Below are positions 18,164 to 27,278 of a stretch of 64,000 nucleotides of DNA, in pieces. Both the position numbers and the translations under genes were made by a program. The stretch covers positions 1 through 64,000 of the forward strand of contig CAKZLU010000050.1 in the NCBI GenBank assembly GCA_937127245.1, given 5' to 3'. A model generated the notes under the pieces. The model did no database searches. It was not told the DNA's origin and worked only from the letters and a program-made list of their open reading frames with translations. The stretch is from an uncultured Actinomycetes bacterium. Its GTDB lineage: Bacteria > Actinomycetota > Geothermincolia > Fen-727 > JACVIW01. Each line of letters opens with the position of its first letter. The first letter of the stretch is position 1.

Positions 18164-21100
18164 TTAAAGCGCCCCTATCGAGTCATGCGCCGCCTGCCTG
18201 AACACTCCGTTTGCCGAGTTCCAGTAAACAGCGCGTTCGGCTATTACCGGCTCATCGGATGTGACAACGGTCGATACGCTCCACTCGTTTTCCACCGTTT
18301 CAGCAACGGACACGCTCTGCCTGGTTTCAGGACCGAGTTCAATGGTCGGACCCTCGACCCTTCCGCCCGGGGTCAGGTAGGTTATCTGAACTTTCGCTTT
18401 CTTCTTTCCAGGGTTCTGCACGAGAACCCATGTCTCGAATGAACCGTCATCGCCCACACCCGTTGAGCCTTCGGCAAGATACCAGGTCTTGGCTGGCTGT
18501 GTAACCCCTATCGAGTCATGCGCCGCCTGCCTGAACACTCCGTTTGCCGAGTTCCAGTAAACAGCGCGTTCGGCTATTACCGGCTCATCGGATGTGACAA
18601 CGGTCGATACGCTCCACTCGTTTTCCACCGTTTCAGCAACGGACACGCTCTGCCTGGTTTCAGGACCGAGTTCAATGGTCGGACCCTCGACCCTTCCGCC
18701 CGGGGTCAGGTAGGTTATCTGAACTTTCGCTTTCTTCTTTCCAGGGTTCTGCACGAGAACCCATGTCTCGAATGAACCGTCATCGCCCACACCCGTTGAG
18801 CCTTCGGCAAGATACCAGGTCTTGGCTGGCTCAGGTTCAGGCTCTGGCCTCGCTCCAGGTTTGTACAGAATGGAATCACTTACTATCTCAGATTCGATAT
18901 CCGCTCCGTCTTTGAACATCGCATAAACATGGGCGACACCCTCATCATCAGGAGAGATCTTCCAGGAGCGCTCCTCCTTGAACTCTTCCCAATCGCCGTC
19001 AGCGAGGTCGGTAAGATTGCCGATCTTCATGAACTTGACCCCGGCGGCGTCGCTTGCTTCGATGTTCAATTTAACGATTCTTTTATCTACCGTCTTCGCT
19101 CCGCCATTTATGGTGATCATGCCTCTGGGGGGTCCGTCCACATCGTAGGCGATCGAAGCCTCGACGACATCGGAAACGTTTGAAGGCATCGCGGCGTCCT
19201 TCACCTGCAAATACACTTTCTTTCTCCCGTAGGAGTTATCCTCTCCAGAGAGCCTCCATTGAAGGGTCGTTGATCCCTCATAGAACATCCATTCCGCATC
19301 CGCAAGCGCGTCTTTATCATTTGCGATTCTGTATGCGATAACTCCTGCGCCTCCCAAGTCGTGAGCCTCGAAATCAAGAACAACATCAAGGCTATCAGTC
19401 GTTTCAGCTCCATTGTTTATGAGGAGTTTGTCAATGAGGGGCTTGGCGTTGTCGGTGCCGCCCACTCTTACCCTAACCGGAACAATCCATGAACCTGAAG
19501 AATCAGGAACGTCGGTCTCGACGGTAAGCATTCGCTCGTGGGTGTCGGTGTCATACTGCTCAACAATCCTCCCGTTTTCGACAATGTAGTAAGCTTTATT
19601 ACCCTTAAGCCTCATGGGGACCTCCAGCCTGCAGCCCGCAAGATGCAGTTCAGCGCCAGTTGAACCGTCAATCGTGTTTTTAATCTTGCAGGTCACCTCC
19701 TCAAATGGTCCCTTCTCGTTTAAGGGAAGCGGTACCTGTCCAGGCAGGTCAGGGGTGGAGAATGTCCCAATTCCATCAACTATTGGAGGCCTAAGCGGTG
19801 ATGAGTCCTGCTCCATCCACTGTATGGATGGTCTTGAGGTCTGATACATCTGCCATGTGTTGGGGTAGGGATTTTCGGGGGTGGCGGTACCAATGCCGAG
19901 GCCCTCCCAACCGGGAATAGACCACTTCATCGTTGGGTCGTTGTCAGCACCAGGGAAACCCCACTCAATCAGCTGTCCGTCTCTTATTTTTATAATCCTG
20001 TATCCATTGAAATCCGCCTGCGCTGCGGGTAGGAGAAACTCGGGACCAACTCCCGGTTCCACTGCCGTGGAGTTGATAGAGACGACCTGTCCGGTACCAT
20101 CATACCAAGGTACACCATCTATCCTGTCGTGGTGTTCATGCCCTGTTGCCACGAAATCCACATTATATGTCTTCATAAGATGCACAAGCGACTGTGAGCC
20201 CTCACCCTCTCCTGCGGGAAGATAAAGGAAATGCCTTTCGGTCATCCCTGGATGCGCCCACATTTCCGGGTCCGAACCGCTCGGCTGTATCGGGTCATGA
20301 TGCATGAAAACACCTTTTAGCGTCTTATCAGGATTTGCTTGAAGAACTCTTCTTATCCAGCCCAGCTGCCCGGTATACTGATCAGGGTCTTTGGGGTCCC
20401 ATCTCAATCCAGAACCTGGCGGTGGATCTCCTGTCTTCCATTTATCCCCGTTTCCTCTCAACTGCCCGTGCCACTTGTGGGGATTGGTCACGTAGGCAAG
20501 AATGTTCTCGCCGTTTCTGTCTCTGGGTTCCCGCACCGGCGCGGGATCAAGTTTGGGCCAGTCCATCGTGTTCAGCGAGAAGAAAAGGGAATTTCCGTAT
20601 TCCCAAGCGTAATATACAGGTCCGAAAAGGTCCTGCCAGATCTCCAGACCGTCATCGTGCTCGACGCCGCCTTCATCGACATGACCATCCCAGCAGTACC
20701 CGTCGTGATTCCCGGTGGAAAGATAAACTGGAACGTTGAGCGCGAGCAACTCATCATAGAACCAGGTGAACTCAAATCTGTATTCTGTGCCCATATCACC
20801 GGGAGTCCCGATCCAGGGCCATGCGTCCCTCGGATAGGTGTTCCAATTTTTCTGACCGTAAACCGAATCGCCTGTGAAGACCACGAAATCAGGATTTATG
20901 AGGTTTATAGCCTGAATTACTTCCTGGAAATACATCGCGCCCTCATTTGGTATTCCATCGCCGTCAGTATCGAGGGGAAAATCTTGATATCCGGGCAGAA
21001 GAGCGCGGTGAATCTCGTTAAGCATTCTATCGGGAGTACCCGGTCTGGGCTCTCGCAAAACAAAAGACAGGTAATTTAAACCGAAAGCGTTCTGTATTTC

Positions 21101-21838
21101 TTGACCGTAGACGTGAACATCGGATATCTGTAGAACTTTTATCTCATTCTTAAACTCCTTTATAACCTGCACAGCGTGTGGTTGACAGTCTTCCCGTATC
21201 GTCTCACGCCTCTCCACTGGCACGAGTTCCAGATAACCGCTCGGGATCTCGCCTTTAAATCTGACATGCAGGTCATAAAGGTCGAGTGGTACGCTCCTCG
21301 GGATTTCCACGTCAATCCTGTCAACCACAAACCGCTCCTGACCGAAGACTTCCGGCCAGCTGACACTCTCTTCTCTTCTAACATCTAATACCTTCAGTCT
21401 TCTTGTGTTCCGCACGGTGTGAACAGGGTTGTCATACTGACCGTAACCATAAGGGTCGGCCTCATTTTTGTACCAGTAAAAATCTTTCTCGCTACCATAT
21501 CCGTTGTAACTCTGCACGTTGGCGGCTATAGAACTAACGAGAAAAACTTCCCATTGTTCAACGTCACTTTCAGGAAGGGCGCTTAAAGGTATCGTTCCGT
21601 CGCTCAGCCTCCAGTCCCATTCAATGGTAAAAACATCACCGCGCCTGGCTATGACGGGGTTTCCCAGCGTGGGATAAATTAGTTGATTGACCTTTTTTGC
21701 GATTTCCGGAAGGGACCCCGCAGGGTAAAACTCCTGAGCGCTCGCTTTTTCGATACCGAAGCCTGCGGGAACCAAGGAGAGAGCGAGGAAAAGAAGTGCC
21801 GCAATAGAAGAGAAAATCCGAAACTTTTTAAGTAACAA
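18164..21838 (-). CDS. Secreted metallophosphoesterase with two identical C-terminal AEG-W modules
   Basis: 1224 residues. A signal peptide (1-35, cleavage near KASAQ) is followed by an N-terminal beta domain. A calcineurin-type phosphoesterase has its full metal set: QISDVH (235-242), FTGDSVYG (about 320), GNHDG (376), MHHDP (about 512) and GHEHHD (566). Then come beta-sandwich repeats (about 700-985) with Asp/Gly-rich IDKLLIN and KRIVKLNIEASD strands. A PEPEPEP linker is followed by two 109-residue modules identical at protein level, beginning KTWYLAEGSTGVGDDGSFET. No sorting signal or anchor helix is seen. The start is TTG 21838 with GGGGG eight bases upstream. The leader carries a predicted regulatory RNA. 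Substrate unknown: phosphate ester, nucleotide or phospholipid. Confidence 0.85.
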   Translation of the reverse strand: MLLKKFRIFSSIAALLFLALSLVPAGFGIEKASAQEFYPAGSLPEIAKKVNQLIYPTLGNPVIARRGDVFTIEWDWRLSDGTIPLSALPESDVEQWEVFLVSSIAANVQSYNGYGSEKDFYWYKNEADPYGYGQYDNPVHTVRNTRRLKVLDVRREESVSWPEVFGQERFVVDRIDVEIPRSVPLDLYDLHVRFKGEIPSGYLELVPVERRETIREDCQPHAVQVIKEFKNEIKVLQISDVHVYGQEIQNAFGLNYLSFVLREPRPGTPDRMLNEIHRALLPGYQDFPLDTDGDGIPNEGAMYFQEVIQAINLINPDFVVFTGDSVYGQKNWNTYPRDAWPWIGTPGDMGTEYRFEFTWFYDELLALNVPVYLSTGNHDGYCWDGHVDEGGVEHDDGLEIWQDLFGPVYYAWEYGNSLFFSLNTMDWPKLDPAPVREPRDRNGENILAYVTNPHKWHGQLRGNGDKWKTGDPPPGSGLRWDPKDPDQYTGQLGWIRRVLQANPDKTLKGVFMHHDPIQPSGSDPEMWAHPGMTERHFLYLPAGEGEGSQSLVHLMKTYNVDFVATGHEHHDRIDGVPWYDGTGQVVSINSTAVEPGVGPEFLLPAAQADFNGYRIIKIRDGQLIEWGFPGADNDPTMKWSIPGWEGLGIGTATPENPYPNTWQMYQTSRPSIQWMEQDSSPLRPPIVDGIGTFSTPDLPGQVPLPLNEKGPFEEVTCKIKNTIDGSTGAELHLAGCRLEVPMRLKGNKAYYIVENGRIVEQYDTDTHERMLTVETDVPDSSGSWIVPVRVRVGGTDNAKPLIDKLLINNGAETTDSLDVVLDFEAHDLGGAGVIAYRIANDKDALADAEWMFYEGSTTLQWRLSGEDNSYGRKKVYLQVKDAAMPSNVSDVVEASIAYDVDGPPRGMITINGGAKTVDKRIVKLNIEASDAAGVKFMKIGNLTDLADGDWEEFKEERSWKISPDDEGVAHVYAMFKDGADIESEIVSDSILYKPGARPEPEPEPAKTWYLAEGSTGVGDDGSFETWVLVQNPGKKKAKVQITYLTPGGRVEGPTIELGPETRQSVSVAETVENEWSVSTVVTSDEPVIAERAVYWNSANGVFRQAAHDSIGVTQPAKTWYLAEGSTGVGDDGSFETWVLVQNPGKKKAKVQITYLTPGGRVEGPTIELGPETRQSVSVAETVENEWSVSTVVTSDEPVIAERAVYWNSANGVFRQAAHDSIGAL
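18172..18498. repeat. 327-bp direct repeat, copy A
   Basis: Appears identical by eye to 18505-18831 and separated from it by six bases. It encodes one AEG-W module of the metallophosphoesterase. Identity in two reading frames supports near or full nucleotide identity, pointing to recent duplication or an assembly duplication. Confidence 0.9.
18505..18831. repeat. 327-bp direct repeat, copy B
   Basis: Partner of 18172-18498. The flanking bases diverge immediately on both sides (GTGTAACC against TCAGGTTC at the proximal junction), so the repeat boundary coincides with the protein module boundary. Confidence 0.9.
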
Positions 21839-21901
21839 TTTTAATACCCCCTAAGACCTAAGATGACCCCGAATTCGCCTGTGACCCCGTCTTCATCCAA
21901 C

Positions 21902-22000
21902 AAAAAAACCGATCTCAACCGGTCGGTTTCACCACTGGCTCCTCGAAAACCCATAGGTGACCATCTTTGGGCTTCCGAATCGTCGCCCCCGGTCAAATAG
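21902..22000 (-). ncRNA. Candidate terminating riboswitch-like leader of unknown class
   Basis: On the minus strand a P1 helix pairs TTGACCGG (21989-21996) with CCGGTTGA (21915-21922), closing a domain with a GGGC/GCCC hairpin and a TCACC/GGTGA helix. The P1 3' strand lies in the loop of a terminator, AAACCGA...GATCGGTTTTTTT, ending at 21902. P1 and terminator therefore cannot coexist fully, the usual design of a transcriptional switch. The element sits 63 bases before the phosphoesterase start. I could not match it to GEMM, TPP, cobalamin, glycine, fluoride or ZTP signatures. Confidence 0.55.
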
Positions 22001-22020
22001 AAGAACATTTTTGCAGATTA

Positions 22021-22067
22021 ATTATACACGCAAATGTGGCATATGCTCAATCAACCAAAAGGTTGAT
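22021..22067 (-). promoter_or_regulatory. Promoter and palindrome of the metallophosphoesterase transcript
   Basis: A perfect minus-strand -10 TATAAT lies at 22021-22026, about 20 bases before the leader RNA. The -35 zone is weak. A 7-bp inverted repeat ATCAACC/GGTTGAT with an AAAA loop (22050-22067) covers the -35 zone and could be a repressor or activator site. Confidence 0.5.
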
Positions 22068-22243
22068 ATGCTTACATTTAAGGAAAACCAGTCTAAATGA
22101 GCATTTTTGCCCAACTGAGAGCGTTTGAAAGTGAAGTGAAACCTGTCTCTTGGCATTTTTCGCGAAGATAACAATCCTTTTAAGCTTAAAAAAGTTCTAA
22201 ACTTTAATGTATGTAAAATGCGGGTCACGGAAAGGAGGCAATA

Positions 22244-23185
22244 ATGATAATCGACAGCCATGTTCACCTTGTTGACCAAGGGTGGATACAAAGGGAATTC
22301 TTCATTGGGATGGGCAGGATGGCTGCGGCGATGGCCGGCAAAAAAACAGGCGAACCCCCGGATCCGGAGGTGATTGTCGATAATCTCCTTCCGGTTATTG
22401 TCGATCCAACTGGAGACAAGCTCATCGATTTGATGGACAGGAGCGGAATTGACAAATGCTGTATCTTTGCTGTGGATTACGGACTTGCAACCGGAAAGGT
22501 GGAGGTCCCGATAGAAGAACAAAACCTGGCGATAGTCAAAGCTGCGGAAAAATATCCTGACAGACTTATACCCTTCTTCACCATTGACCCGAGAAGGGAA
22601 AACTCGGCGAAAATCTTCGAGAGATTTATAAAGGACTACGGCGTCAAAGGCTTAAAACTTCATCCGACTTCCGGTTATTTTCCGTATGAGGAATGCTGCT
22701 ACCCGCTTTACGAGATGTGCGTGAAATACTCACTACCGGTTATCTTCCATACGGGAAGCCAGCCGGCGCCGTTGAAATTCAGGTTTACCCAACCCATAAT
22801 GGTTGACGATGTGGCGGCCGATTTCCCCGAACTTAAGATAATAATGGCGCATGTCGCGCACGACATGTGGAATGAGGCGCTTTTGGTTGCCTCCGTCAAG
22901 ACGAACGTATATTTCGACATCTCAGGCTGGCAACTCAGGTTTAGAAGCAGACCGGCGGATTTCTACAGAATGCTTAGGTCGGTTCTCGACGAGGTGGGAC
23001 CGTGGCGCGTTTTCTTCGGAACGGACGGTCCTTATCTGAATGTAATTGTTCCCCCTGACGAGTGGCTTAAAGCCGTTCTTGAGCCTGATCTTTCGTCCTG
23101 TCCGGAAATTGAATTCACAACAGAAGAACTTAAGATAGTCGCCGGAAGAGCGTTCGCCAAGTTTATCGGACTTGAAAATTATTGA
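22244..23185 (+). CDS. Amidohydrolase-2 family metal-dependent hydrolase
   Basis: A 313-residue TIM-barrel hydrolase. The metal motif DSHVHL opens the chain. GVKGLKLHPTSGYFPY, PVIFHTGSQ, IIMAHVAHDMW and FFGTDGPY follow in the canonical order of the amidohydrolase-related (ACMSD/decarboxylase-like) family. These enzymes hydrolyse or decarboxylate cyclic or aromatic acids; the substrate here is unknown. AAGGAGG lies five bases before ATG 22244. A gamma-carbonic-anhydrase homologue follows on the same strand 79 bp later, so the two may form an operon. Confidence 0.85.
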   Translation: MIIDSHVHLVDQGWIQREFFIGMGRMAAAMAGKKTGEPPDPEVIVDNLLPVIVDPTGDKLIDLMDRSGIDKCCIFAVDYGLATGKVEVPIEEQNLAIVKAAEKYPDRLIPFFTIDPRRENSAKIFERFIKDYGVKGLKLHPTSGYFPYEECCYPLYEMCVKYSLPVIFHTGSQPAPLKFRFTQPIMVDDVAADFPELKIIMAHVAHDMWNEALLVASVKTNVYFDISGWQLRFRSRPADFYRMLRSVLDEVGPWRVFFGTDGPYLNVIVPPDEWLKAVLEPDLSSCPEIEFTTEELKIVAGRAFAKFIGLENY

Positions 23186-23264
23186 AAATCGAGAAATCCG
23201 ATCTCCAAAATATTTGGACTCAAATCCGAGCGTTCAGGCTGAACAGGCAAAAACGGAGGAAGAG

Positions 23265-23798
23265 ATGCCGGTATACATTTTCGAGGGAAGAAAACCCAAG
23301 CCTGACGCTTTTGTTTGCCCGGAAGCCGTTATTATAGGCAAGGTAACCATAGAAAGCGGCTGCTTTATCGCGCCTGGCGCAGTCCTTCGAGGTGACTGGG
23401 CCGAAATCGTTGTATGCGAAGGGTCAAACATCCAAGATAATGCCGTCATCCACGCAAGACCCGGCTCGAAGGCGTACCTGGGAAAAGGCTCTCACATTGG
23501 GCACGGTGCGATTATTCACGGATGCACGATCGCAGGACATGCGCTCATCGGGATGGGAGCCGTAGTCAATGATGGGGCTATCATTGGAGAACGCTCTGTG
23601 ATAGCCTCCGGGGCTCTCGTTCCGCCTGGAATGGAAATCCCTTCAGGATCCGTTGCCATGGGCATACCCGCGAAGATAACTAAAGCGCTGAACAAGGATA
23701 TGGAGAGTTTCCTCACAATCGGGACCGGCTTATATCAGACGCTTCCGAAAAGGTATGATGATTCACTTATTGAGGTCTCCCTATCCGATTGTACTTGA
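23265..23798 (+). CDS. Gamma-class carbonic anhydrase / PaaY-like hexapeptide protein
   Basis: About 177 residues of left-handed beta-helix repeats. Zinc ligands typical of gamma carbonic anhydrases are seen in VIHARPG and SHIGHGAIIHG; GMGAVVNDGA and MGIPAKI follow. These trimers bind Zn or Fe and may hydrate CO2, though many homologues (PaaY, CaiE) hydrolyse CoA thioesters. The frame stays open back to 23172, but GGAGG five bases upstream places the start at ATG 23265 and gives the usual family length. Confidence 0.85.
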   Translation: MPVYIFEGRKPKPDAFVCPEAVIIGKVTIESGCFIAPGAVLRGDWAEIVVCEGSNIQDNAVIHARPGSKAYLGKGSHIGHGAIIHGCTIAGHALIGMGAVVNDGAIIGERSVIASGALVPPGMEIPSGSVAMGIPAKITKALNKDMESFLTIGTGLYQTLPKRYDDSLIEVSLSDCT

Positions 23799-23829
23799 AC
23801 AAAGCGCGAGGTATAAAAGAGCCTGATAT

Positions 23830-24249
23830 TTAACAATCCGGCGGCAGAATATCAATGAGAGTCCGCACAAGGTCAGTTTCCGCGATTATCCCAACGAGTC
23901 TGTTTCCCTGAACAACGGGAAGACTTCCTACCTTGAGTTCGAGGATCAACTTCGCGGCATCCCTGAGATCAGTGTCGGGCGTCACGGTCTTGGGATACTT
24001 TGTCATAGCCTGATTAATCGGGACCGTTTCCATCAGAAAATCATGATATTTTTTCTCTGACAGGAGAACGGCCGATGCCGTCGCATAAAGCCTCAAGTCC
24101 CTGTCAGTGATTATGCCCACGAGCTCACCGTTCTTCAAAACCGGCAGGTGCCTCAGCTTCTGTTCCCTCATGATCTGCCATGCCTTCTTGATCGGCCAAT
24201 CAGCCTCGACTGCCACGACATCCTCGGTCATTCTATCCTTTACCTTCAT
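23830..24249 (-). CDS. Tandem CBS-domain protein
   Basis: 139 residues making one Bateman module. MTEDVVAVEADWPIKKAWQI and LVGIITDRDLRLYA form the first CBS domain; YPKTVTPDTDLRDAAKLI and LVGIIAETDLVRTL form the second. Such free-standing modules bind adenine nucleotides and regulate partner enzymes or channels. GGAAAGGTGAGTC precedes ATG 24249. It follows a baeRF-family gene by 56 bp in the same direction, which is the only contextual hint. Confidence 0.9.
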   Translation of the reverse strand: MKVKDRMTEDVVAVEADWPIKKAWQIMREQKLRHLPVLKNGELVGIITDRDLRLYATASAVLLSEKKYHDFLMETVPINQAMTKYPKTVTPDTDLRDAAKLILELKVGSLPVVQGNRLVGIIAETDLVRTLIDILPPDC

Positions 24250-24304
24250 GACTCACCTTTCCTTTCACCGTAAATACCCTTGAGCAAATTTTCAGATGAA
24301 TCGG

Positions 24305-25465
24305 TCAAAATCTGAAAATAGCCGCGACAGGTGTACCAAGGGGCATCTCATCTCTCCTCAGAGCGAACACTTTCGCCCCGTGGAAATAAGACTCAACAGC
24401 GCATATGTCCAGTAAGTCCTCAGAATCGGGAAGACGCTCTTTGTGGATTGTAAGTTCCTTGCTGCGCTCGTCATAGAAACCCCAGACTGTCGAATCAACG
24501 TCAACGAAAAGGGTATCAACCAGCCCTTTATGAGCCGCGGGTAGAATCTCCTTCGGCTCTGTGGAAGTATGTCCAGTTCCGATAAGTTCCCTATACCTGT
24601 CAATCGCGCGCTTAAAGGGTTTTGAAAAATCCTCAGATACGATTTCCCAGGCGCGCCTATGAATCTCCTGGATGCTCAATTCATCGGGATTCCCGGTTAT
24701 GGCGCGATCTGCTATTCGGTTTAAATCCGTAACCTTCTTATATATCGGAATCAGATAATCAACGGCGCATAAAACCACCGGCGCGGCGCTGTCCTTCAAA
24801 TACTCTCTTAAGACCTTATCAACCTCTGAGAAATAACGCAGTATTTTGTCTTTCTTATCCTCTTTGCCGGGTCCGTGACCGTGGAAAATCGGAACCCGCT
24901 CAAAACCGCCAGCGGTTTTCTCGGCTGCCCCGGAATGGAATTGTAGTTGTCTTTCTTCCTTTGAGAACTTGAGAATTTTAGAGAACCTTTCAGCGAGATT
25001 TCCCGTGTCAACCTCCCCTATCCCAAAGTCGCTCCCCTCAAGAAGTCTCACTCCCTTTTGGCTAAACGCGATAACAAAAAACCTTTCATTCCCTCTGAGC
25101 GCTGGGAGAATTGGTTTTATGTAGAATCGGTCCGACACCAGACATTTTTCTTTGAAATTGAGCGGCAATCTGTAAACTCTGTAAAAATCCTTCGCGGAAA
25201 AGATGGCAAGACCGTCGCTCTGGTAATGCCAGAACAGCCCGTCTTTTAATAACCTTCTGGGTTTTTCGAGTATCTTCCTGGCATCCGGTGCTCTGATCCC
25301 CCGCTTGACAAGTTCTTGCTCCGCCATTGCGGTCAGGTTCTTCAGCCTGATCGGGTCCTCCAAAATCTCCGCCCCAGCTCTATGAGTTGGCAGAAAGAGA
25401 GAAACGCAAGAATCGGACCTGAAAGATGCGATAGTTTTTAGTTCATCGCGGCTTATCAATTCCAA
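24305..25465 (-). CDS. baeRF-family (bacterial archaeo-eukaryotic release-factor-like) protein
   Basis: About 386 residues. SVSLFLPTHRAGAEILED-type sequence with IRLKNLTAMAEQELV matches the N-terminal signature of the bacterial eRF1-like families described from genome comparisons. A middle eL30/pelota-like part follows (FFVIAFSQKGVRLLEGSDF), and the C-terminal domain begins near VDTLFVDVDSTVWGFY. They are thought to act on ribosomes or in stress responses, without firm experimental proof. An upstream ATG (25540) exists, but AAGGAAGGTG five bases before TTG 25465 marks a better start. Confidence 0.75.
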   Translation of the reverse strand: MELISRDELKTIASFRSDSCVSLFLPTHRAGAEILEDPIRLKNLTAMAEQELVKRGIRAPDARKILEKPRRLLKDGLFWHYQSDGLAIFSAKDFYRVYRLPLNFKEKCLVSDRFYIKPILPALRGNERFFVIAFSQKGVRLLEGSDFGIGEVDTGNLAERFSKILKFSKEERQLQFHSGAAEKTAGGFERVPIFHGHGPGKEDKKDKILRYFSEVDKVLREYLKDSAAPVVLCAVDYLIPIYKKVTDLNRIADRAITGNPDELSIQEIHRRAWEIVSEDFSKPFKRAIDRYRELIGTGHTSTEPKEILPAAHKGLVDTLFVDVDSTVWGFYDERSKELTIHKERLPDSEDLLDICAVESYFHGAKVFALRRDEMPLGTPVAAIFRF

Positions 25466-25789
25466 TCTATCACCTTCCTTTAATTGACCGAACTTACTCC
25501 TCAAAAAACACCGGAATTCCAAGCGATCCGGGAATTCCATCGTTCATTCGTTTGCCTTTAAATCAGGTAACCTAATAATACAGGAATTCCGTTTTTCATT
25601 TGTATAAGGGAGCAATTCCTCCCTGTTCCGCATGAGAAAATGAAAAACTGTATTTTGACCATTTCACGTAGATGCAGACTAGGTCTGCGAAGCGTAAATA
25701 TCGAAAAGTAAATGTGATAGGATTATAAAGGCTTTGACACAAGGTACAGTTGTTAAAAGGCGTTCGTTTTCGGAAAGGAGTGCCCCGAA
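25466..25789. other. Divergent intergenic region with inverted repeats
   Basis: 324 bp between baeRF and a radical SAM gene. An AGGAATT/AATTCCT pair and a GCAGAC/GTCTGC palindrome near 25675-25690 are visible. A possible plus-strand promoter is TCGAAA, 17 bp, TATAAA. No coding frame or RNA gene was found. Confidence 0.35.
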
Positions 25790-27112
25790 ATGCGAGAAGA
25801 TTCTTCGATAAGACGGGCCGCTATCAGGGCAATTCTCACGGGTGGACTCTTATCGCTAAAAGCAACGCCCGACAGCGCATTAATGGCTATTGCTGACTGG
25901 TGTCTGAGGGACATTGACTACCCTGAAGGTCGCGATTTTTTGAAGACCATTCTGCTTTTGACGAAAAAGCACCTTCATCAGATGTCCCCAGCCGTCCAGA
26001 AGTCAATCTTGAACTTTGTAGCAAACATTCTTGTCAAAGGGGAGCGCAAAAGGAAACGTTTCCGCAAGGAGGTTGGCTTCGACCCGCCGGTTCTTATGGT
26101 GATCAGCCCGACCATGAGGTGCAACCTCAAATGCTACGGATGTTACGCGGGTAAATACTCAAAAGACCACGATCTGGGGCTGGGAACATTCGAGCGGCTC
26201 TTATACGAAGCAGAGCGGATGGGCATCTATTTCCTCACTATCTCCGGAGGCGAGCCGTTCATACTGGGCGACGAGTTCATAGATATTTTGGGAAGGCACC
26301 CCTTGATTCTCTTTCAAATCTACACCAACGGAACTTTAATAGACCGCCATGTGGCAAAGAGACTTGCGCAGATAGGGAACGCTTATCCCTGCATAAGTGT
26401 AGAGGGGTTCGAAAAAGAAACCGATTCGAGGAGAGGCAAAGGAACATATGCCAAGATTTTAAGCGCGATGGATCACCTTCGCGAGGAGGGTGTGCTGTTC
26501 GGTTTCAGCGCGACAGCAACAAGGGAAAACAACGAGCTGATCGTCAGTGATGAGTTCATAGATTTTTACCGCGACAAAGGTTGCCTCATCGGATGGTATT
26601 TCCACTACGTCCCCGTCGGAATGGAACCTGGATTGGAACTGATGCCAACCCCGGAGCAAAGAATTTTCAGAAGAGAGCAGCTCATAAAGAGAAGGGCGAG
26701 ACACGACATACTGCTCGCTGACTTCTGGAATGACGGTCCAATGGTTGGAGGCTGTCTCGCGGGAGGAAGAACCTATCTTCATATCAACTCCGATGGCGAG
26801 GTGGAGCCCTGCGTGTTCACTCATTTTGCGGTTGACAACATCAGAAACAAACCTCTGCAGGACATACTTCGCTCCCCGTTCTTCACAGAGATCCGCAAAA
26901 GACAGCCGTATGATAAGAACCTTCTGCGTCCTTGCATGATAATCGACGTTCCGGAAGTTCTAAGGGAAGTGGTCACCATATGCGGGGCACACCCGACGCA
27001 TAGGGGGGCAGATGCGGTAATAAACGAGCTTGCTCCTCAGATTGACGATTACTCGGAGCGCTATCGCCTCATAGCGGAGAAAGAATGGAATTCATACGGC
27101 AAGAAGACATGA
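25790..27112 (+). CDS. Radical SAM/SPASM-type protein
   Basis: 440 residues. An N-terminal helical domain (1-95) precedes the radical SAM barrel with CNLKCYGCYAG (CxxxCxxC, about residue 110), ISGGEPF and YTNGTLID. The C-terminal CLAGGRTYLHINSDGEVEPC is a SPASM-like auxiliary-cluster segment, with further cysteines at RPCMII and ICGAH. SPASM enzymes modify peptides or anaerobic sulfatases. No precursor peptide or sulfatase gene is adjacent, so the target is unknown. GGAAAGGAG precedes ATG 25790, and a clear terminator follows the stop. Confidence 0.88.
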   Translation: MREDSSIRRAAIRAILTGGLLSLKATPDSALMAIADWCLRDIDYPEGRDFLKTILLLTKKHLHQMSPAVQKSILNFVANILVKGERKRKRFRKEVGFDPPVLMVISPTMRCNLKCYGCYAGKYSKDHDLGLGTFERLLYEAERMGIYFLTISGGEPFILGDEFIDILGRHPLILFQIYTNGTLIDRHVAKRLAQIGNAYPCISVEGFEKETDSRRGKGTYAKILSAMDHLREEGVLFGFSATATRENNELIVSDEFIDFYRDKGCLIGWYFHYVPVGMEPGLELMPTPEQRIFRREQLIKRRARHDILLADFWNDGPMVGGCLAGGRTYLHINSDGEVEPCVFTHFAVDNIRNKPLQDILRSPFFTEIRKRQPYDKNLLRPCMIIDVPEVLREVVTICGAHPTHRGADAVINELAPQIDDYSERYRLIAEKEWNSYGKKT

Positions 27113-27139
27113 TTCCTTTGACCCGTTTTAACCCGTAAG

Positions 27140-27170
27140 AATAAGCAGGGGACTTTCCCCTGCTTATTTT
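27140..27170 (+). terminator. Intrinsic terminator after radical SAM/SPASM gene
   Basis: A 12-bp perfect stem (27140-27151 with 27157-27168), a five-base ACTTT loop and a trailing TTTTGTT. It sits 28 bp past the stop codon. Confidence 0.9.
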
Positions 27171-27278
27171 GTTCCATTAAATCTCAATCCTGCGCCGCAA
27201 AAAGACAAACGGCGCATCAGGGCTTCCTTCTTTATGACCTCCAAGCTCTCTTTCGGGAAATCACCAATAGATTTCCTC

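Noticed and set aside
18185-18775. Two identical plus-strand 85-residue frames
   Set aside because: They are antisense shadows of the duplicated module in the metallophosphoesterase.
21902-22000. Cyclic-di-GMP (GEMM), TPP or cobalamin aptamer
   Set aside because: The diagnostic GGCAAACC, CTGAGA and GCCACTG sequences are absent; kept as an unclassified leader.
22022-22522. 166-codon minus-strand frame
   Set aside because: Mostly antisense to the amidohydrolase gene and overlapping the promoter of the phosphoesterase.
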